In this document: in pieces, positions 16,840-25,941 of the stretch | Layout: each line of letters begins with the position of its first letter | Numbering within the stretch: the first letter of the stretch is position 1 | Source of the DNA: Streptomyces dengpaensis | GTDB taxonomy: Bacteria; Actinomycetota; Actinomycetes; Streptomycetales; Streptomycetaceae | Length of the DNA stretch: 64,000 nucleotides | Assembly (NCBI RefSeq): GCF_002946835.1 | Contig: NZ_CP026652.1 | Span: forward strand, 1,550,001-1,614,000 | Direction of reading: 5' to 3' | Notes under the pieces: model-generated | What the model saw: the letters and a program-made list of their open reading frames with translations, nothing else | Told to the model about the DNA's origin: nothing | The model's database searches: none | Position numbers and translations under genes: made by a program

Positions 16840-18081
16840 TCAGAGAGGCAAGCCGATGCGGTGGGCCAGGCCCCGCAGGTCCCGCGCGGCGTGGGCGGGC
16901 AGCTGCCGGTCGGTGAGGAACTCGACGGTGTTCCTCACTGGTGCGTTGGCGTGGATGCGCTGCGGGGCGATCTCCTCGGCGGTCAGCAGGGCAGCGACCG
17001 CCTGGGCCTCGCTGCCTCGCAGATGGGCCAGCGACCGGCCCAGGTCGGCGTGGAAGGCGGCCTGCCGTCCGGGAGCCTCCGCCAGCGTTTCGGGGTGGAC
17101 CCCGTTCCCGGCGGTGACGGCCTCTCCGTGCAGACCGAGGTCGGTGTTCAGGCTCACCTTGTGGATGCCGACGTTGGTGGGGCCGAAGTTCAGGTGCCAG
17201 GCGCGCGTCTCGCCGGTGCGGCCGGCCAGCTTGGCGGCCTCCGCCAGATGGCCGCGGATGTCCTCGGCTCGGGTGTTGCCGGGCCGCTGCCGGTCCTGGG
17301 TCAGCGAGGTGGCGGAGATCAGGTGGAGTTCACCCAGCAGCGCATGGGCATCAGGGCCCGTCAGGTGCGCTTCGAGGGCATTGGAGGCAGCGGTGGCCTG
17401 TGCCAGGGCTTGGGTGGGGCTGCCCGCGGCCATAAGCACGTGAGTGTGGAAGAAGCCGGACAGGGCGGAGTAGACCGGGTCGTCCAACTCCGCGATCGCC
17501 TCGGCGGCACGGGTCACCGCGATGAACGCCAAGTCGGTGTAGCCGAGGTTCTTCAGCAACAGGGTGCAGGCCGGATGGTAGGCGTCCGCCAGCAGCTTCA
17601 GCAGCTCGCGGCGGGCGGCGCCGTCGGCGGCCTCGGCGGCTGCGTGAAGGTCGGCCAGCAGCGTCGGCAACCCGGCGGCGAGGGTGCCGTATTCGGCCCT
17701 GTGATAGAGCCGGTTGGCCATCACCACCCGTTCGGTCAACACCGCCGCCGGAACCTCCGGTGGGCGGCGGTCCGGTGGGGTGGCCATGGCCAGGCCCATC
17801 AGCGTCAGCCGCAGGGCGGGGATCGCCTCGCGAGCCGCGCCGGTGTGCGGGTCGACCGGGGCGAAGGGCTGGCCCGTCAGTTCGGACGGGGCGATCTGCA
17901 GGGCCTCGGCGAAGGAGGTGATGAGGCTGGAGCGGTCCAGCAGCCGCTGGCCGTTCTCCACCATCGACAGGTAGCCGACCGACACCCCGGCCAGGCCCGC
18001 GAGGTTGCGCAGGCTCATCCCGCGCTGGCGGCGGGCGGAGCGCAGACGCTTTCCGATCTTGACGGCCTGCTCTTCGTTCAT
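16840..18081 (-). CDS. XRE-family regulator with TPR-like C-terminus
   Basis: The 413-aa protein starts with a clear Cro/C1 helix-turn-helix (KIGKRLRSARRQRGMSLRNLAGLAGVSVGYLSMVENGQR). It continues with a long Ala/Leu-rich helical repeat region (for example LPTLLADLHAAAEAADGAAR) that normally binds a peptide or protein partner. It ends 257 bp upstream of the ATP-binding gene on the same strand and is a plausible controller of the cargo operon. Downstream of its HTH it shares the motif TGQPFAP with the TGQPYPP of the next regulator, so the two are paralogues. Confidence 0.85.
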   Translation of the reverse strand: MNEEQAVKIGKRLRSARRQRGMSLRNLAGLAGVSVGYLSMVENGQRLLDRSSLITSFAEALQIAPSELTGQPFAPVDPHTGAAREAIPALRLTLMGLAMATPPDRRPPEVPAAVLTERVVMANRLYHRAEYGTLAAGLPTLLADLHAAAEAADGAARRELLKLLADAYHPACTLLLKNLGYTDLAFIAVTRAAEAIAELDDPVYSALSGFFHTHVLMAAGSPTQALAQATAASNALEAHLTGPDAHALLGELHLISATSLTQDRQRPGNTRAEDIRGHLAEAAKLAGRTGETRAWHLNFGPTNVGIHKVSLNTDLGLHGEAVTAGNGVHPETLAEAPGRQAAFHADLGRSLAHLRGSEAQAVAALLTAEEIAPQRIHANAPVRNTVEFLTDRQLPAHAARDLRGLAHRIGLPL

Positions 18082-18166
18082 CGCCCCTGCCTCAACTCCC
18101 GTGCCTCAGCCGTAGCGTAGGGCGAGCCTGCCACCCCCAGGGGTCTTTCCCGTCAGACAGGCGGCA

Positions 18167-19288
18167 TCACCGCAGCCCGGCCCGCTCGGCCAGATCCCGC
18201 ACCGCCGCGGTCTGAACGGTGGTGCGGTCGGTGAGCGCGGCGACCAGGTCCCGGGCGAGGGGGTCCAGCCGCAGCCGCAGCGGTGCCGCCGCGTCGGCCT
18301 CGAAGAGTCGGACGGCGGCCTGGTCGGCACGGTCCTGGCGGGCCTCGGCCGCCGCGGCGACCACCAGCAGACTGGAGCGGTGGGCGCCGTCGAGTGCGGC
18401 ATGATCCGCCGCGCGTACGTGGTCGGCGGCCCCGGCTGCGTCGCCCACTTCGGCGGCGACGGCGGCGCGGGCTGCGATCACCAGGGCCGACTCCCGTGCG
18501 TCGGCGGCCCGTTCGGCGGCCGTGGCAAGGAGTCGTTCGGCCTCCGGGCGGCGTCCGGCCATGGCTTGGGCGACGGCGGCCAGTGCCGGCAGCTCCCAGT
18601 CGGCTCCGGCGTCCTCGGCGCGTTCGGCGCGGGCCAGCGCGTACTCCGGCAGGCCGAAGTCGATCAGCAGGCGCACCTCCTCGACCAGTACCGGAAGCGG
18701 TTCGCGGGTGCCGGGGCGAGCCCGGTGCAGCAGCATCCACGCCAGGTCCTTGTAACCCAGGCGCCGAAGCAGTCCGGCGGCCAGCACATGGGCGTCCACG
18801 CGCAGCCGCACCGCCTCTTCCCTGCCGGGCCCCGCAGTGGCGGCCAGCGCGTGGTCGGCCGCGTCGATCAATTCCGGCAGCGCGAGCGCGAGATGGTGCT
18901 CGTCGCCTGCGGAGTCGGCCCGTGCGGCAGCCCGGGTCCGCTCCGCCAGCTCCTCCAGCAGCACGCCGGGGGCCGTATCCGGTTGTCGGCGGACCAGGCT
19001 GCGCCGCAGGTGGAAGGCGACCGCCCTCACCGCCGCGTGCTCCTGTCCGCGCGGCGGATAGGGCTGCCCGGTCAGGTCCGCGACATCCAGCCGCAAGGCG
19101 GTGGCCAGCGCTGCCAGCCGGCCGCGGCGGTCCACCCACTCCCGGCCTGTCTCCAGCCCGGCGAGGTAATCGAGCTCCAGGCCGGTGCGGGAGGCGAGGT
19201 CATCCCGGGTCAAGTCCCGGTGGCGGCGCCAGGCGGCCAGGCGTGCCCCAATCGGGCCGCCGGCGGCCGTCTCGTCCAGCTCGCGCAT
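18167..19288 (-). CDS. Second XRE-family regulator
   Basis: The 373-aa protein has an N-terminal HTH (RLAAWRRHRDLTRDDLASRTGLELDYLAGLETGREWVDR), then DVADLTGQPYPPRGQ and an Ala-rich helical repeat domain. It is paralogous to the downstream XRE gene and probably regulates the same locus. I start it at ATG 19288; the frame remains open to 19414 but the extra residues look unlike protein. An 85-bp gap separates it from the next XRE gene. Confidence 0.8.
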   Translation of the reverse strand: MRELDETAAGGPIGARLAAWRRHRDLTRDDLASRTGLELDYLAGLETGREWVDRRGRLAALATALRLDVADLTGQPYPPRGQEHAAVRAVAFHLRRSLVRRQPDTAPGVLLEELAERTRAAARADSAGDEHHLALALPELIDAADHALAATAGPGREEAVRLRVDAHVLAAGLLRRLGYKDLAWMLLHRARPGTREPLPVLVEEVRLLIDFGLPEYALARAERAEDAGADWELPALAAVAQAMAGRRPEAERLLATAAERAADARESALVIAARAAVAAEVGDAAGAADHVRAADHAALDGAHRSSLLVVAAAAEARQDRADQAAVRLFEADAAAPLRLRLDPLARDLVAALTDRTTVQTAAVRDLAERAGLR

Positions 19289-19335
19289 CACCAGATTGCT
19301 CGCATACCCACTCGCCCGGACCGTGTGCTCGGCCA

Positions 19336-19347
19336 GGACAAATGTCC
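19336..19347. promoter_or_regulatory. Short inverted repeat in XRE upstream region
   Basis: GGACA, two bases, TGTCC lies about 50 bp upstream of the second XRE start, where an autoregulatory operator would be expected. The arms are only 5 bp, so chance is possible. Confidence 0.25.
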
Positions 19348-19461
19348 ATGCACCCCGTTCAGGGGAGGATCGTGTTCCCCGTGGCAGGACGCATATGCCT
19401 GGCGCGCGACACATTAGTCACACCGCTGAAGGCCGCGCGAACTGGCAGGTGACGCGCCCGG

Positions 19462-19961
19462 TCAGGGCGAAGGAAGGCTCGGGGCCGGCAGGACCGCGAC
19501 GTTGTCCCCGGACTGCCGCAGCCGTTCCAGGAGGCGGGCATTTTGGGTCTCCAGCTCGGCGTTGCGCAAGGTCAGAACCTGGATCTGGTTGGCGTAGGTG
19601 GCCACGGTGTCCTTCAGCTCGCGGACCTCGGCGGCATGCTCGCTGCGAAGCTCACGCTCCGCCTTCTTCAGCCGGGATACCTCCGCCCGCAGCTCCTCCG
19701 GTTCCGGGCGGCGGGTCTGCGGCGCTTCAAGGATCTCCTTCACCGCCTCCGCCACCGGCGAGCGGTAGTAGGAGGCGCGGGAGACTCCGGCCTCGGTGCC
19801 CAGATTGACGATCGTGATCTTGCAGTCGGTGACTCGGGCAGCCCGTGCATTAGCCGCTCGAACGCCTCCATCAGCGAGCGGTCGATCTCGGTGGGCTCTC
19901 GGCCGCCTGCCAAGAGACGGTCGAAGGTGTGCCGGATACGCAGCCGTGTCTCGTCGTTCAC
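19462..19961 (-). pseudogene. TnpC-like (DUF6262-type) transposition protein, frameshifted
   Basis: The GTG at 19961 overlaps the stop of the third recombinase. The frame opens as VNDETRLRIRHTFDRLLAGG and then loses sense. In another frame sequence resumes as CKITIVNLGTEAGVSRASYY (HTH-like), followed by a coiled coil (LRAEVSRLKKAERELRSEHA) up to 19462. HTH plus coiled coil is the layout of TnpC/DUF6262 proteins that follow recombinases in Tn554-like elements. A frameshift or a small insertion near 19860-19900 splits it, so it is probably inactive. Confidence 0.65.
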
Positions 19962-22183
19962 GCCGGCTTCGCGCCTCCCTTGGTGGCGTCCGTGGTGATG
20001 CTCTGGATGAGTTCGTCGAGTTCGGTGGCGTAGTCGGTCAGGGTGATCACCTGAAGCCGGGGCAGGACCTCGCGTTGTTTCTTGGGCAGGTCCAACACAG
20101 TCAGGGCTTGGTCCCGTGCCGTGGTGAGCCGGGGCAAGTGCACCGCCGACCGTCGGGCATTGGGGCAGTGAAGACACATGTTGTGCAGCGGCACAGGGCG
20201 GCCGAGGGCCTTGGCACGCTTGCGGCAGACGGCGGTGGCGGCCTGGTAGAAGCAGTCGTTCAGCACCCCGGGGTGCAGCGTCTTGGTCAGGTGCTGCAAC
20301 ATCGTCCGCAGCCGGGCGGGTGACGAGACGACACCGGGCAGGTCCCCGAGTTCACGGCGGATCCGCTCGAACTCCGCCGAGACCCGCTCGGCGGCCCCGC
20401 CGGAAGAGGCACCGCCGTCGTTCCAGTCCCGGTAGATATCCTCAAGGTAGTCCAGTCGCGCGACCGCGTCGTTGGCCGCCACTTCCTCGGCGAAGCCGGA
20501 ATCCGACGTACCCGCATACCCCTCGAACATGACTATTCGGGCATGTTGGTACTGTCGCGCGCCAGCGACAACACCGAAGGGCTGGTGAGCGATGTGCCAG
20601 GCCAACGATCGCCGGAACTGCCGGGTGTCGAAACTCCAGGGAACCCCTGCCGGATCAGGTTCCTCCTCGGCAAGCCCGTGGGGTCCGTTCTGGACATCGT
20701 CTCCCAGACTGCTTTCGGAGCCGGGAGCGTCTGGGGTGTCGTAGACCTCGATGCCGCTTGTGTCGTTGGGGATGAACAGTCCAGCTTCCGTGCTGAACAG
20801 TTCGTTGGCATGGTCGCGGAATCGCCCCAGCCGGTAGGGAACGGACCCGAAGAGCTGATAGCCCGTGATGTCCGTTCCCCAGTAGCCGAAGAGATGGTCC
20901 GGATCGTCATGGAGGTCGAGGAGGACGTCGACGGCCTGGTGAACGATGTCCAGGACGACCCACTCGGCCTCGTCGCCGCTGATCTTGCGGTTCTTGTAGA
21001 CCCGGCCGCGCAGCTTGTACCGAATCCGGCCGTCGTCGCCGGTCTCGGTGAACGCACACTCGCGGCCCAGGAGGCGAACCTCGTCGTCGCGAAGTCCTGA
21101 AAGGTACGCGATCACTATCCAGCAGGCCGTGCGCAGATACTCGGTCTCCCGGTTCACAGTCGTGGGATCCAGCCGCGGCCTCCACGGCCGGTCGGACTCC
21201 GGCCAAGGCGACATCGGCGTGTCGAGGCCGCCTTCCTCAAACCCCAGCTCAGCCGCCGCCTGCGCTACGAGGTGATCGATACGGGCGTAGCCGCCGATCA
21301 TCAGCTCGATCAGGGTGACGTTCGGCGACTGGACGACTCCGTCGACCACGGCAGCGCCCGGTCGCCGGGAAACCGCCTCCAGCGGCAAGGCCGGCAGGCC
21401 ACGCCCGGCCGCCCGGCGCTGCGCGACGAAGGAGGAGAACGCGGCTTCCTTCGCTCCACCCATGCTGTAGGGCCGCCGTCGTGCGGCCTCCTGCAGGGCC
21501 TCGATCTCGGCACGGGCGGCGCAGATGTCGCGGCTGGCGATGGTGACGTAGAAGACCGCCGCGCGAAGCAGCGGGCCCATGATCTTCTCGGGGATGCGGT
21601 CCGTGCTGTTCTCGTCCGGTCTCGGCTCCTTGCCCACGACCGCGGCTGCTGTCCGGCCAGGCCACGGATGGACGTCCAATCCGTCGCTGTGGAGGAAAGC
21701 ACGGTGGGCGGCGAGCTGCTTCATCGTGGTGACGAGCGACGCGGCGGTGGAGAGGGGCCCCTTCTTCCACTGGTCCAGCAACGCCGCCAGATCTTCCCGA
21801 GTGACTGCGGAGAGCCGCAATGTGCCGATGCCGCGCAGGTCGTGCATGGCGTTGCGCACGCGTGCCAGTTCCTGCGCGGCCCAAGTGATCTTCATCGGCT
21901 TCACTGTGGAGACGCTCAGGTAACTGGCGGGGATGCCCCGTCGGAACCGCGAATAGAGGTACTCCTTCGCGGTGCGGATAGCAATGTCGTCCGCGAATCC
22001 CGAGAAGTGGCAGACGGCGTTCTTGCGAGCGGTCCGGGCAACGAACGGGCGCAGGTCCCAGACCATGTCGCCGACGCGCGGCCCGCGGCCGGTCGTGGAG
22101 GTGGTGAGGTGCTTGGGCACGACGTACGCGTCATCCGGGACCGGGGTCGCCGGACGAACGCTGAGTTGAGGCGCGGTGGTCAT
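19958..22183 (-). CDS. Tyrosine recombinase, third of the trio
   Basis: The 741-aa protein is a large site-specific recombinase. Catalytic-domain signs are the first arginine region (YLSGLRDDEVRLLG), the box II stretch RQFRRSLAWHIAH and a putative catalytic tyrosine in RIVMFEGYAG. A Cys/His cluster (NMCLHCPNARRS) near the C-terminus is typical of this long TnpB-like class. The ATG overlaps the stop of the second recombinase and the stop overlaps the TnpC-like gene, so all are translated as a unit. It probably acts in synapsis or exchange at the terminal repeats of the element. Confidence 0.8.
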   Translation of the reverse strand: MTTAPQLSVRPATPVPDDAYVVPKHLTTSTTGRGPRVGDMVWDLRPFVARTARKNAVCHFSGFADDIAIRTAKEYLYSRFRRGIPASYLSVSTVKPMKITWAAQELARVRNAMHDLRGIGTLRLSAVTREDLAALLDQWKKGPLSTAASLVTTMKQLAAHRAFLHSDGLDVHPWPGRTAAAVVGKEPRPDENSTDRIPEKIMGPLLRAAVFYVTIASRDICAARAEIEALQEAARRRPYSMGGAKEAAFSSFVAQRRAAGRGLPALPLEAVSRRPGAAVVDGVVQSPNVTLIELMIGGYARIDHLVAQAAAELGFEEGGLDTPMSPWPESDRPWRPRLDPTTVNRETEYLRTACWIVIAYLSGLRDDEVRLLGRECAFTETGDDGRIRYKLRGRVYKNRKISGDEAEWVVLDIVHQAVDVLLDLHDDPDHLFGYWGTDITGYQLFGSVPYRLGRFRDHANELFSTEAGLFIPNDTSGIEVYDTPDAPGSESSLGDDVQNGPHGLAEEEPDPAGVPWSFDTRQFRRSLAWHIAHQPFGVVAGARQYQHARIVMFEGYAGTSDSGFAEEVAANDAVARLDYLEDIYRDWNDGGASSGGAAERVSAEFERIRRELGDLPGVVSSPARLRTMLQHLTKTLHPGVLNDCFYQAATAVCRKRAKALGRPVPLHNMCLHCPNARRSAVHLPRLTTARDQALTVLDLPKKQREVLPRLQVITLTDYATELDELIQSITTDATKGGAKPA

Positions 22184-23994
22184 GAGATGAGCTCCACAAA
22201 CTGCGCGGGCAGCGACAAGCGCGGCCCGCCGGCTTCGGCAATGGCGGTGGCCGTGGCGATCTGCTCGGTGCTGAACTTCGGCCGGATGTCGTTCACGATC
22301 CGCTCCCAGGCCAGGCCGTAGCGGGCCTTCCACTCGGCTGCGGCGTACTCCTCGCGCTGCGCTTCGAGGAAGTCGAGGAAGGACAGCAGGCTCGGCAGGT
22401 GGCGGGTGGTGAAGACGGCGTTCGGGCACTCCAAGCAGCCCCAGACCGCGACCGGGCACCCCGCTCCCTTCTTCCGCGCCCAGGGGGAGCTGTAGTAGTC
22501 GCGGCACGAGGCCAGCCAGACGTCGTTGTCCGTCCCGAGCGTGGCGCGTACTTCTTCCGGCTCCAGGTCCTGAGCCCCGTCGTCCAGGCGGCTGCCGTCG
22601 TCGTCCAGCACGACCGGCGCTGCCAGGGCCACGTCCAGGGATTCGCGGAGGCCGTCCTCTACCGCCTGCTCGTGTACCTCGCGGTGGGCCTCGATGTCGG
22701 CGTAGTGCCCGGCGGCGACCTCCTTGGTATGCCCGGACACGAAGTCGTCGAGGATGCCGCCAGCCCGCAGATTGTTCCGCGACTTGTGGCTCTTGCGCAG
22801 GCGACGCATGTTCATCGACACGGCGCCGCCGCCGCGGTCCTTCATCTCATCGATCCGATGCCGGGCCATCCAGGGCACCGCGTCCCGGGCCGTGTGGGTG
22901 CGTCCGTCCCGGTAGACGTCACGAACTCCGGCGTCCAGGGCGAGCACCCACAGGGAATCGGTGCCGGCGACCTCACGGGCGCGCTGCGTGAGCCGCAGGG
23001 CGAGGCGGAGCAGGCCGCCCGGGTAGTGCAGAGCGCCCCCGTCGCTCACCCGCATCGTCTTGTGAGTGTGCTGGTACGCGCGCTTCTTGACGTACGCGAT
23101 GCTGACGAACCCGCGCGCCGGGTTGGACAGGCAGTCCGCCTTCAGGGTCTTGGCGCATTCCGGTTCGAACCCGGTCTGGCAGATCAGCAAGGTCAGGAAG
23201 GGCACCATGTCGGCCTTGGTCAGGAACAGGTGCGAGTTGACGGCTCTGATCCCGCCCAGGGCCCGCAGCGGGCGATGCTGCCGCACAATGTCGTTGGTCA
23301 GCGGCCCGAGCCGGGCGACATGCCACAGGACGTTCTCCAACCGCCCCCACCCACCGGTCTCGGGGTCCTGGCCGCCTTCGGCCATCCGCTCACCGCGCAG
23401 AATCCGGTCCCGGATCTCGCGGACATCGGCAAGCGCCACAGCCTCCATACGCTCGAACACCGGCAACGGGTAAGCGTCGAGGGGCTTGCTGGTCCGCCGC
23501 TCCACCGTCGTCGCCGTGAACCCGATCCGCCCGTGCATCTCGGCGCTGAAGGCGTCCGGGACGGACTCGTGGACGGCACGCAGCAGGCGCACGACTGTTT
23601 CGAGCAGCTGGTACGGCTGGCCGCTTCCCTTCGGGAAAGCCCGCGCCAGGTGCCCTTCGAAGGCATCCAGGAGCTCGGATTCGAGGTCGTCCAGAGCGAA
23701 GTCGTCGGCTTGTCCAGGCTCGGCCGCAGCCACGAACTCGACGAACAGCCGCACGGCCCGGATCGCGTCGCGGAAGGCATCCTTGCCGCTCATCGTCCCG
23801 TCGTCACCCCCGATCTGGCTCAACTCCTGGGCGAGCGGGCGGACGAGGCGGGGGCACGGCAGATGAGAGAGGTCGTAGTGGATGTCGTTCCCGCCGAACT
23901 GAAGCGAGAAGGCGACCGGCCCGATACTGGGCACCGGGTCCGGAGGAGCAGGGATGTCGCTCGCCGCTGGAAACCGAACGCGCCGCGTCCTCAT
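22180..23994 (-). CDS. Tyrosine recombinase, second of the trio
   Basis: This 604-aa protein has catalytic-type motifs MNMRRLRKSHKSR and SGHTKEVAAGHYADI (His and Tyr) plus a C-terminal Cys motif (VWGCLECPNAVF), as in long TnpB-type recombinases. The N-terminal 200 residues look like a helical DNA-binding (SAM-like) region. I start it at ATG 23994, which overlaps the upstream remnant's stop, rather than at 24045. It is flanked on both sides by 4-bp overlaps, the usual arrangement in recombinase trios. Confidence 0.8.
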   Translation of the reverse strand: MRTRRVRFPAASDIPAPPDPVPSIGPVAFSLQFGGNDIHYDLSHLPCPRLVRPLAQELSQIGGDDGTMSGKDAFRDAIRAVRLFVEFVAAAEPGQADDFALDDLESELLDAFEGHLARAFPKGSGQPYQLLETVVRLLRAVHESVPDAFSAEMHGRIGFTATTVERRTSKPLDAYPLPVFERMEAVALADVREIRDRILRGERMAEGGQDPETGGWGRLENVLWHVARLGPLTNDIVRQHRPLRALGGIRAVNSHLFLTKADMVPFLTLLICQTGFEPECAKTLKADCLSNPARGFVSIAYVKKRAYQHTHKTMRVSDGGALHYPGGLLRLALRLTQRAREVAGTDSLWVLALDAGVRDVYRDGRTHTARDAVPWMARHRIDEMKDRGGGAVSMNMRRLRKSHKSRNNLRAGGILDDFVSGHTKEVAAGHYADIEAHREVHEQAVEDGLRESLDVALAAPVVLDDDGSRLDDGAQDLEPEEVRATLGTDNDVWLASCRDYYSSPWARKKGAGCPVAVWGCLECPNAVFTTRHLPSLLSFLDFLEAQREEYAAAEWKARYGLAWERIVNDIRPKFSTEQIATATAIAEAGGPRLSLPAQFVELIS

Positions 23995-24272
23995 GCAGCC
24001 GCCTCCGCAGCAACGGCCTCCAGGGCCGCGACCTGGGTGTCCCACTCCGCGAGCGCCGACAGGACGATCTCCTGGAACTCATCCAGAAGGTCCAGGTAGA
24101 TGTAGACCGTCGACTCGTGCGCATGTCCGAGAAGCAGCTGCAGCTTGCGCATAGGGCTGCCGAACAGCAGCCGCTCCAACTCCGCCCTGGTAAAGCTCCG
24201 GTCCTCCCGCTGCCCCAGCGCGCGGATGGTCTGCCGCAGCATCAGGCCAAGCATCTGAACTGCAAAAATGTG
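23991..24272 (-). pseudogene. First trio recombinase, detached C-terminal part
   Basis: From about 24272 the frame reads RHIFAVQMLGLMLRQTIRAL, then KLQLLLGHAHESTVYIYLD, which holds the GH and tyrosine boxes of a TnpA-type recombinase. It lacks everything upstream of the HxLRH box. The N-terminal part that lacks exactly this end is at 26758-28008, ending SPHTLRHVF. The two pieces fit together, so the gene was split by an insertion of about 2.5 kb. An ATGA overlap with the second recombinase remains intact. Confidence 0.75.
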
Positions 24273-24446
24273 CCTTGTGTCCGCAGAGGTCGTGTGCGGT
24301 GAGTCCGTGTGGCGATTGAGCAGCCAACTCTGGATGCCACATTTGCGATGCTGGCCGATCGGCATGTTGTGTTTTCAGCGACGCTGTCGTGAGGTAAATC
24401 GCTGGCTCGTTGAGCGTCGTCTCGCCGGGAGAGCGCAGGACCTGGC

Positions 24447-25544
24447 TCATTGCCCTGATAGGGCCTCACCACTTGGCAGGGCTGGGGCGCCAGAGAAGCT
24501 ACCCTCGTCGACGATCTCAACGTCGACGATCCCGTCGTCCTCGGCCTGAACATCATTGGCCCAAACGGTAAGATCGCTCCCAACCTGCTCGATCGCGGCG
24601 TTCGACACGGCAGCATTCCGAGCATCGGCCAGAGCCTGCTCAAGCTGCGCCGACCTCTCCTCCACGCGCTTCAGTACCTCGTCAATCTCGACCGAAGCGG
24701 CAGCATCCTGAGCATCAGCCAGGGCCTGCTCAAGCTGCGCCAATCTCTCTTCCCGGCGCCTCAGTTCTTCCTCGCTCCAGCGGAGCTGTTCTTGTCTCTG
24801 GCGGAGTCGCTCTCGCAGGGCGTCATGCTCGGCCTGCCGCCAATCCCATTCCTCCTCGAAGCCCTCTGCCGAGCTCGGGTCGTTCCATCGAGTGCGCTCC
24901 CACTCTTCCTGCACACGAGCGAGAGCCTTCTCGTCAGTTTCCAGAACGGACGCGACCGAGGTGACGGCGGCCAGCGAGGGCATACGGTCGCCTCTCAGCA
25001 TCCTGGACACCGTGGACTGACTGAGCCCAGCAGCGTGGCTGATCGCCCTAATAGGCGGGTTGCCAGCCTTCCTCCGCAGGCTTCGCAGGGTCACGGCTAG
25101 GGCAGCGCCAGGAGCATTGGGATCTACGGGATTATGGGGGCGGCGGCCACCCCCCTCGCGAGATGGCACTGCTGGGGTGCGAATAGCCGGCTGGCTGTCA
25201 GAGTCGGCTGTTCGTGAGATCTCTGCAGAGTGGTAGAGCGCGAGCTGTTCCTCGGTTTCACTGCGGAGGTCAAGCCACTCCTGACCTGCAGCGACTCCAC
25301 GAGCGTCCCATGCGAGGACCATCACAAGAAGGGTTCGTGGAGACGGAAGTCGTCGGCCGGAGAGCGCTGCGTAGATAGTCGCCCTGCTCGCGGTGTGAGG
25401 CCCGGAGATCCTCTCCACTTGGAGATTGTCCAGCTCATCTGGAGACTGAGCCCGCGCCATCGCTGCGCGTTGGAGTTTGCGCAGGCGATCAGCGAAACGT
25501 TCCAGGGGATGAGTGAGATCGAGCACCCGCGGTTTGTTCGGCAT
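24447..25544 (-). CDS. XRE-like regulator with C-terminal coiled coil
   Basis: The 365-aa protein has two HTH-like regions. One lies near residues 45-75 (SRATIYAALSGRRLPSPRTL) and a clearer one near 155-200 (AISHAAGLSQSTVSRMLRGDRMPSLAAV). A long charged coiled coil follows (ERLRQRQEQLRWSEEELRRR and two repeats of ERLAQLEQALADAQDAA-like sequence), ending in an acidic tail. Such proteins may bind DNA and oligomerise. It sits inside the insertion that split the first recombinase and has more A/T-rich codons than its neighbours, so I regard it as nested cargo. The ATG at 25544 is preferred over the one at 25598, which lies within the upstream repeats. Confidence 0.7.
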   Translation of the reverse strand: MPNKPRVLDLTHPLERFADRLRKLQRAAMARAQSPDELDNLQVERISGPHTASRATIYAALSGRRLPSPRTLLVMVLAWDARGVAAGQEWLDLRSETEEQLALYHSAEISRTADSDSQPAIRTPAVPSREGGGRRPHNPVDPNAPGAALAVTLRSLRRKAGNPPIRAISHAAGLSQSTVSRMLRGDRMPSLAAVTSVASVLETDEKALARVQEEWERTRWNDPSSAEGFEEEWDWRQAEHDALRERLRQRQEQLRWSEEELRRREERLAQLEQALADAQDAAASVEIDEVLKRVEERSAQLEQALADARNAAVSNAAIEQVGSDLTVWANDVQAEDDGIVDVEIVDEGSFSGAPALPSGEALSGQ

Positions 25545-25556
25545 TGACGAACTCTC

Positions 25557-25596
25557 ATGAAGTCTCGCGTAGTCAGATGTAATCTGATGAAGTCTC
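25557..25596. promoter_or_regulatory. Direct repeats upstream of the XRE/coiled-coil gene
   Basis: ATGAAGTCTC occurs at 25557-25566 and 25587-25596, exactly 30 bp apart, just upstream of the start at 25544. The spacing (near three helical turns) suits two regulator dimers on one DNA face; autoregulation is inference. Confidence 0.45.
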
Positions 25597-25644
25597 AAGT
25601 CCTGATGCTAGTAGGTCAGGTGGCCTTTCACTAGTGGGGAAGGC

Positions 25645-25682
25645 GGGCTCGCCGGATGGCCGCAAACCTCTCCGGCGAGCCC
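25645..25682. terminator. Hairpin with 11-bp perfect stem
   Basis: GGGCTCGCCGG (25645-25655) pairs with CCGGCGAGCCC (25672-25682) over a 16-nt loop. It lies between the divergent XRE/coiled-coil gene and a small ORF and may be a terminator or leader hairpin. Confidence 0.5.
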
Positions 25683-25711
25683 TTCGGATCCGCTCAGGTG
25701 AAGGGACCCTG

Positions 25712-25855
25712 ATGAACCACGGTAAGCAATCCGAAGGGGACAAGCACAGCGCGCGCAGGTGGGATCTGGCGTTGGCAGCCGTGCGTGGTTGGTGCGCTGG
25801 AGTCAGCCGCTCCGTAACCGACTGGGTGATGCGGGTGATCACGGACCGCTCGTAG
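25712..25855 (+). CDS. Possible 47-aa protein
   Basis: A short frame starts at ATG 25712 with GAAGGGACC just upstream. The product is basic and Trp-rich (RRWDLALAAVRGWCAGVSRS) with no recognised domain. It is in the nested insertion, divergent from the XRE/coiled-coil gene. It may be a small partner or chance. Confidence 0.3.
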   Translation: MNHGKQSEGDKHSARRWDLALAAVRGWCAGVSRSVTDWVMRVITDRS

Positions 25856-25941
25856 ACGACCGTCGTCTCGTGTCCCCCACCCGTGGGGGACACGAATCCG
25901 GGCCACCTGCGCGGCCTGACTACTTAATTCCAACGGGCGCC

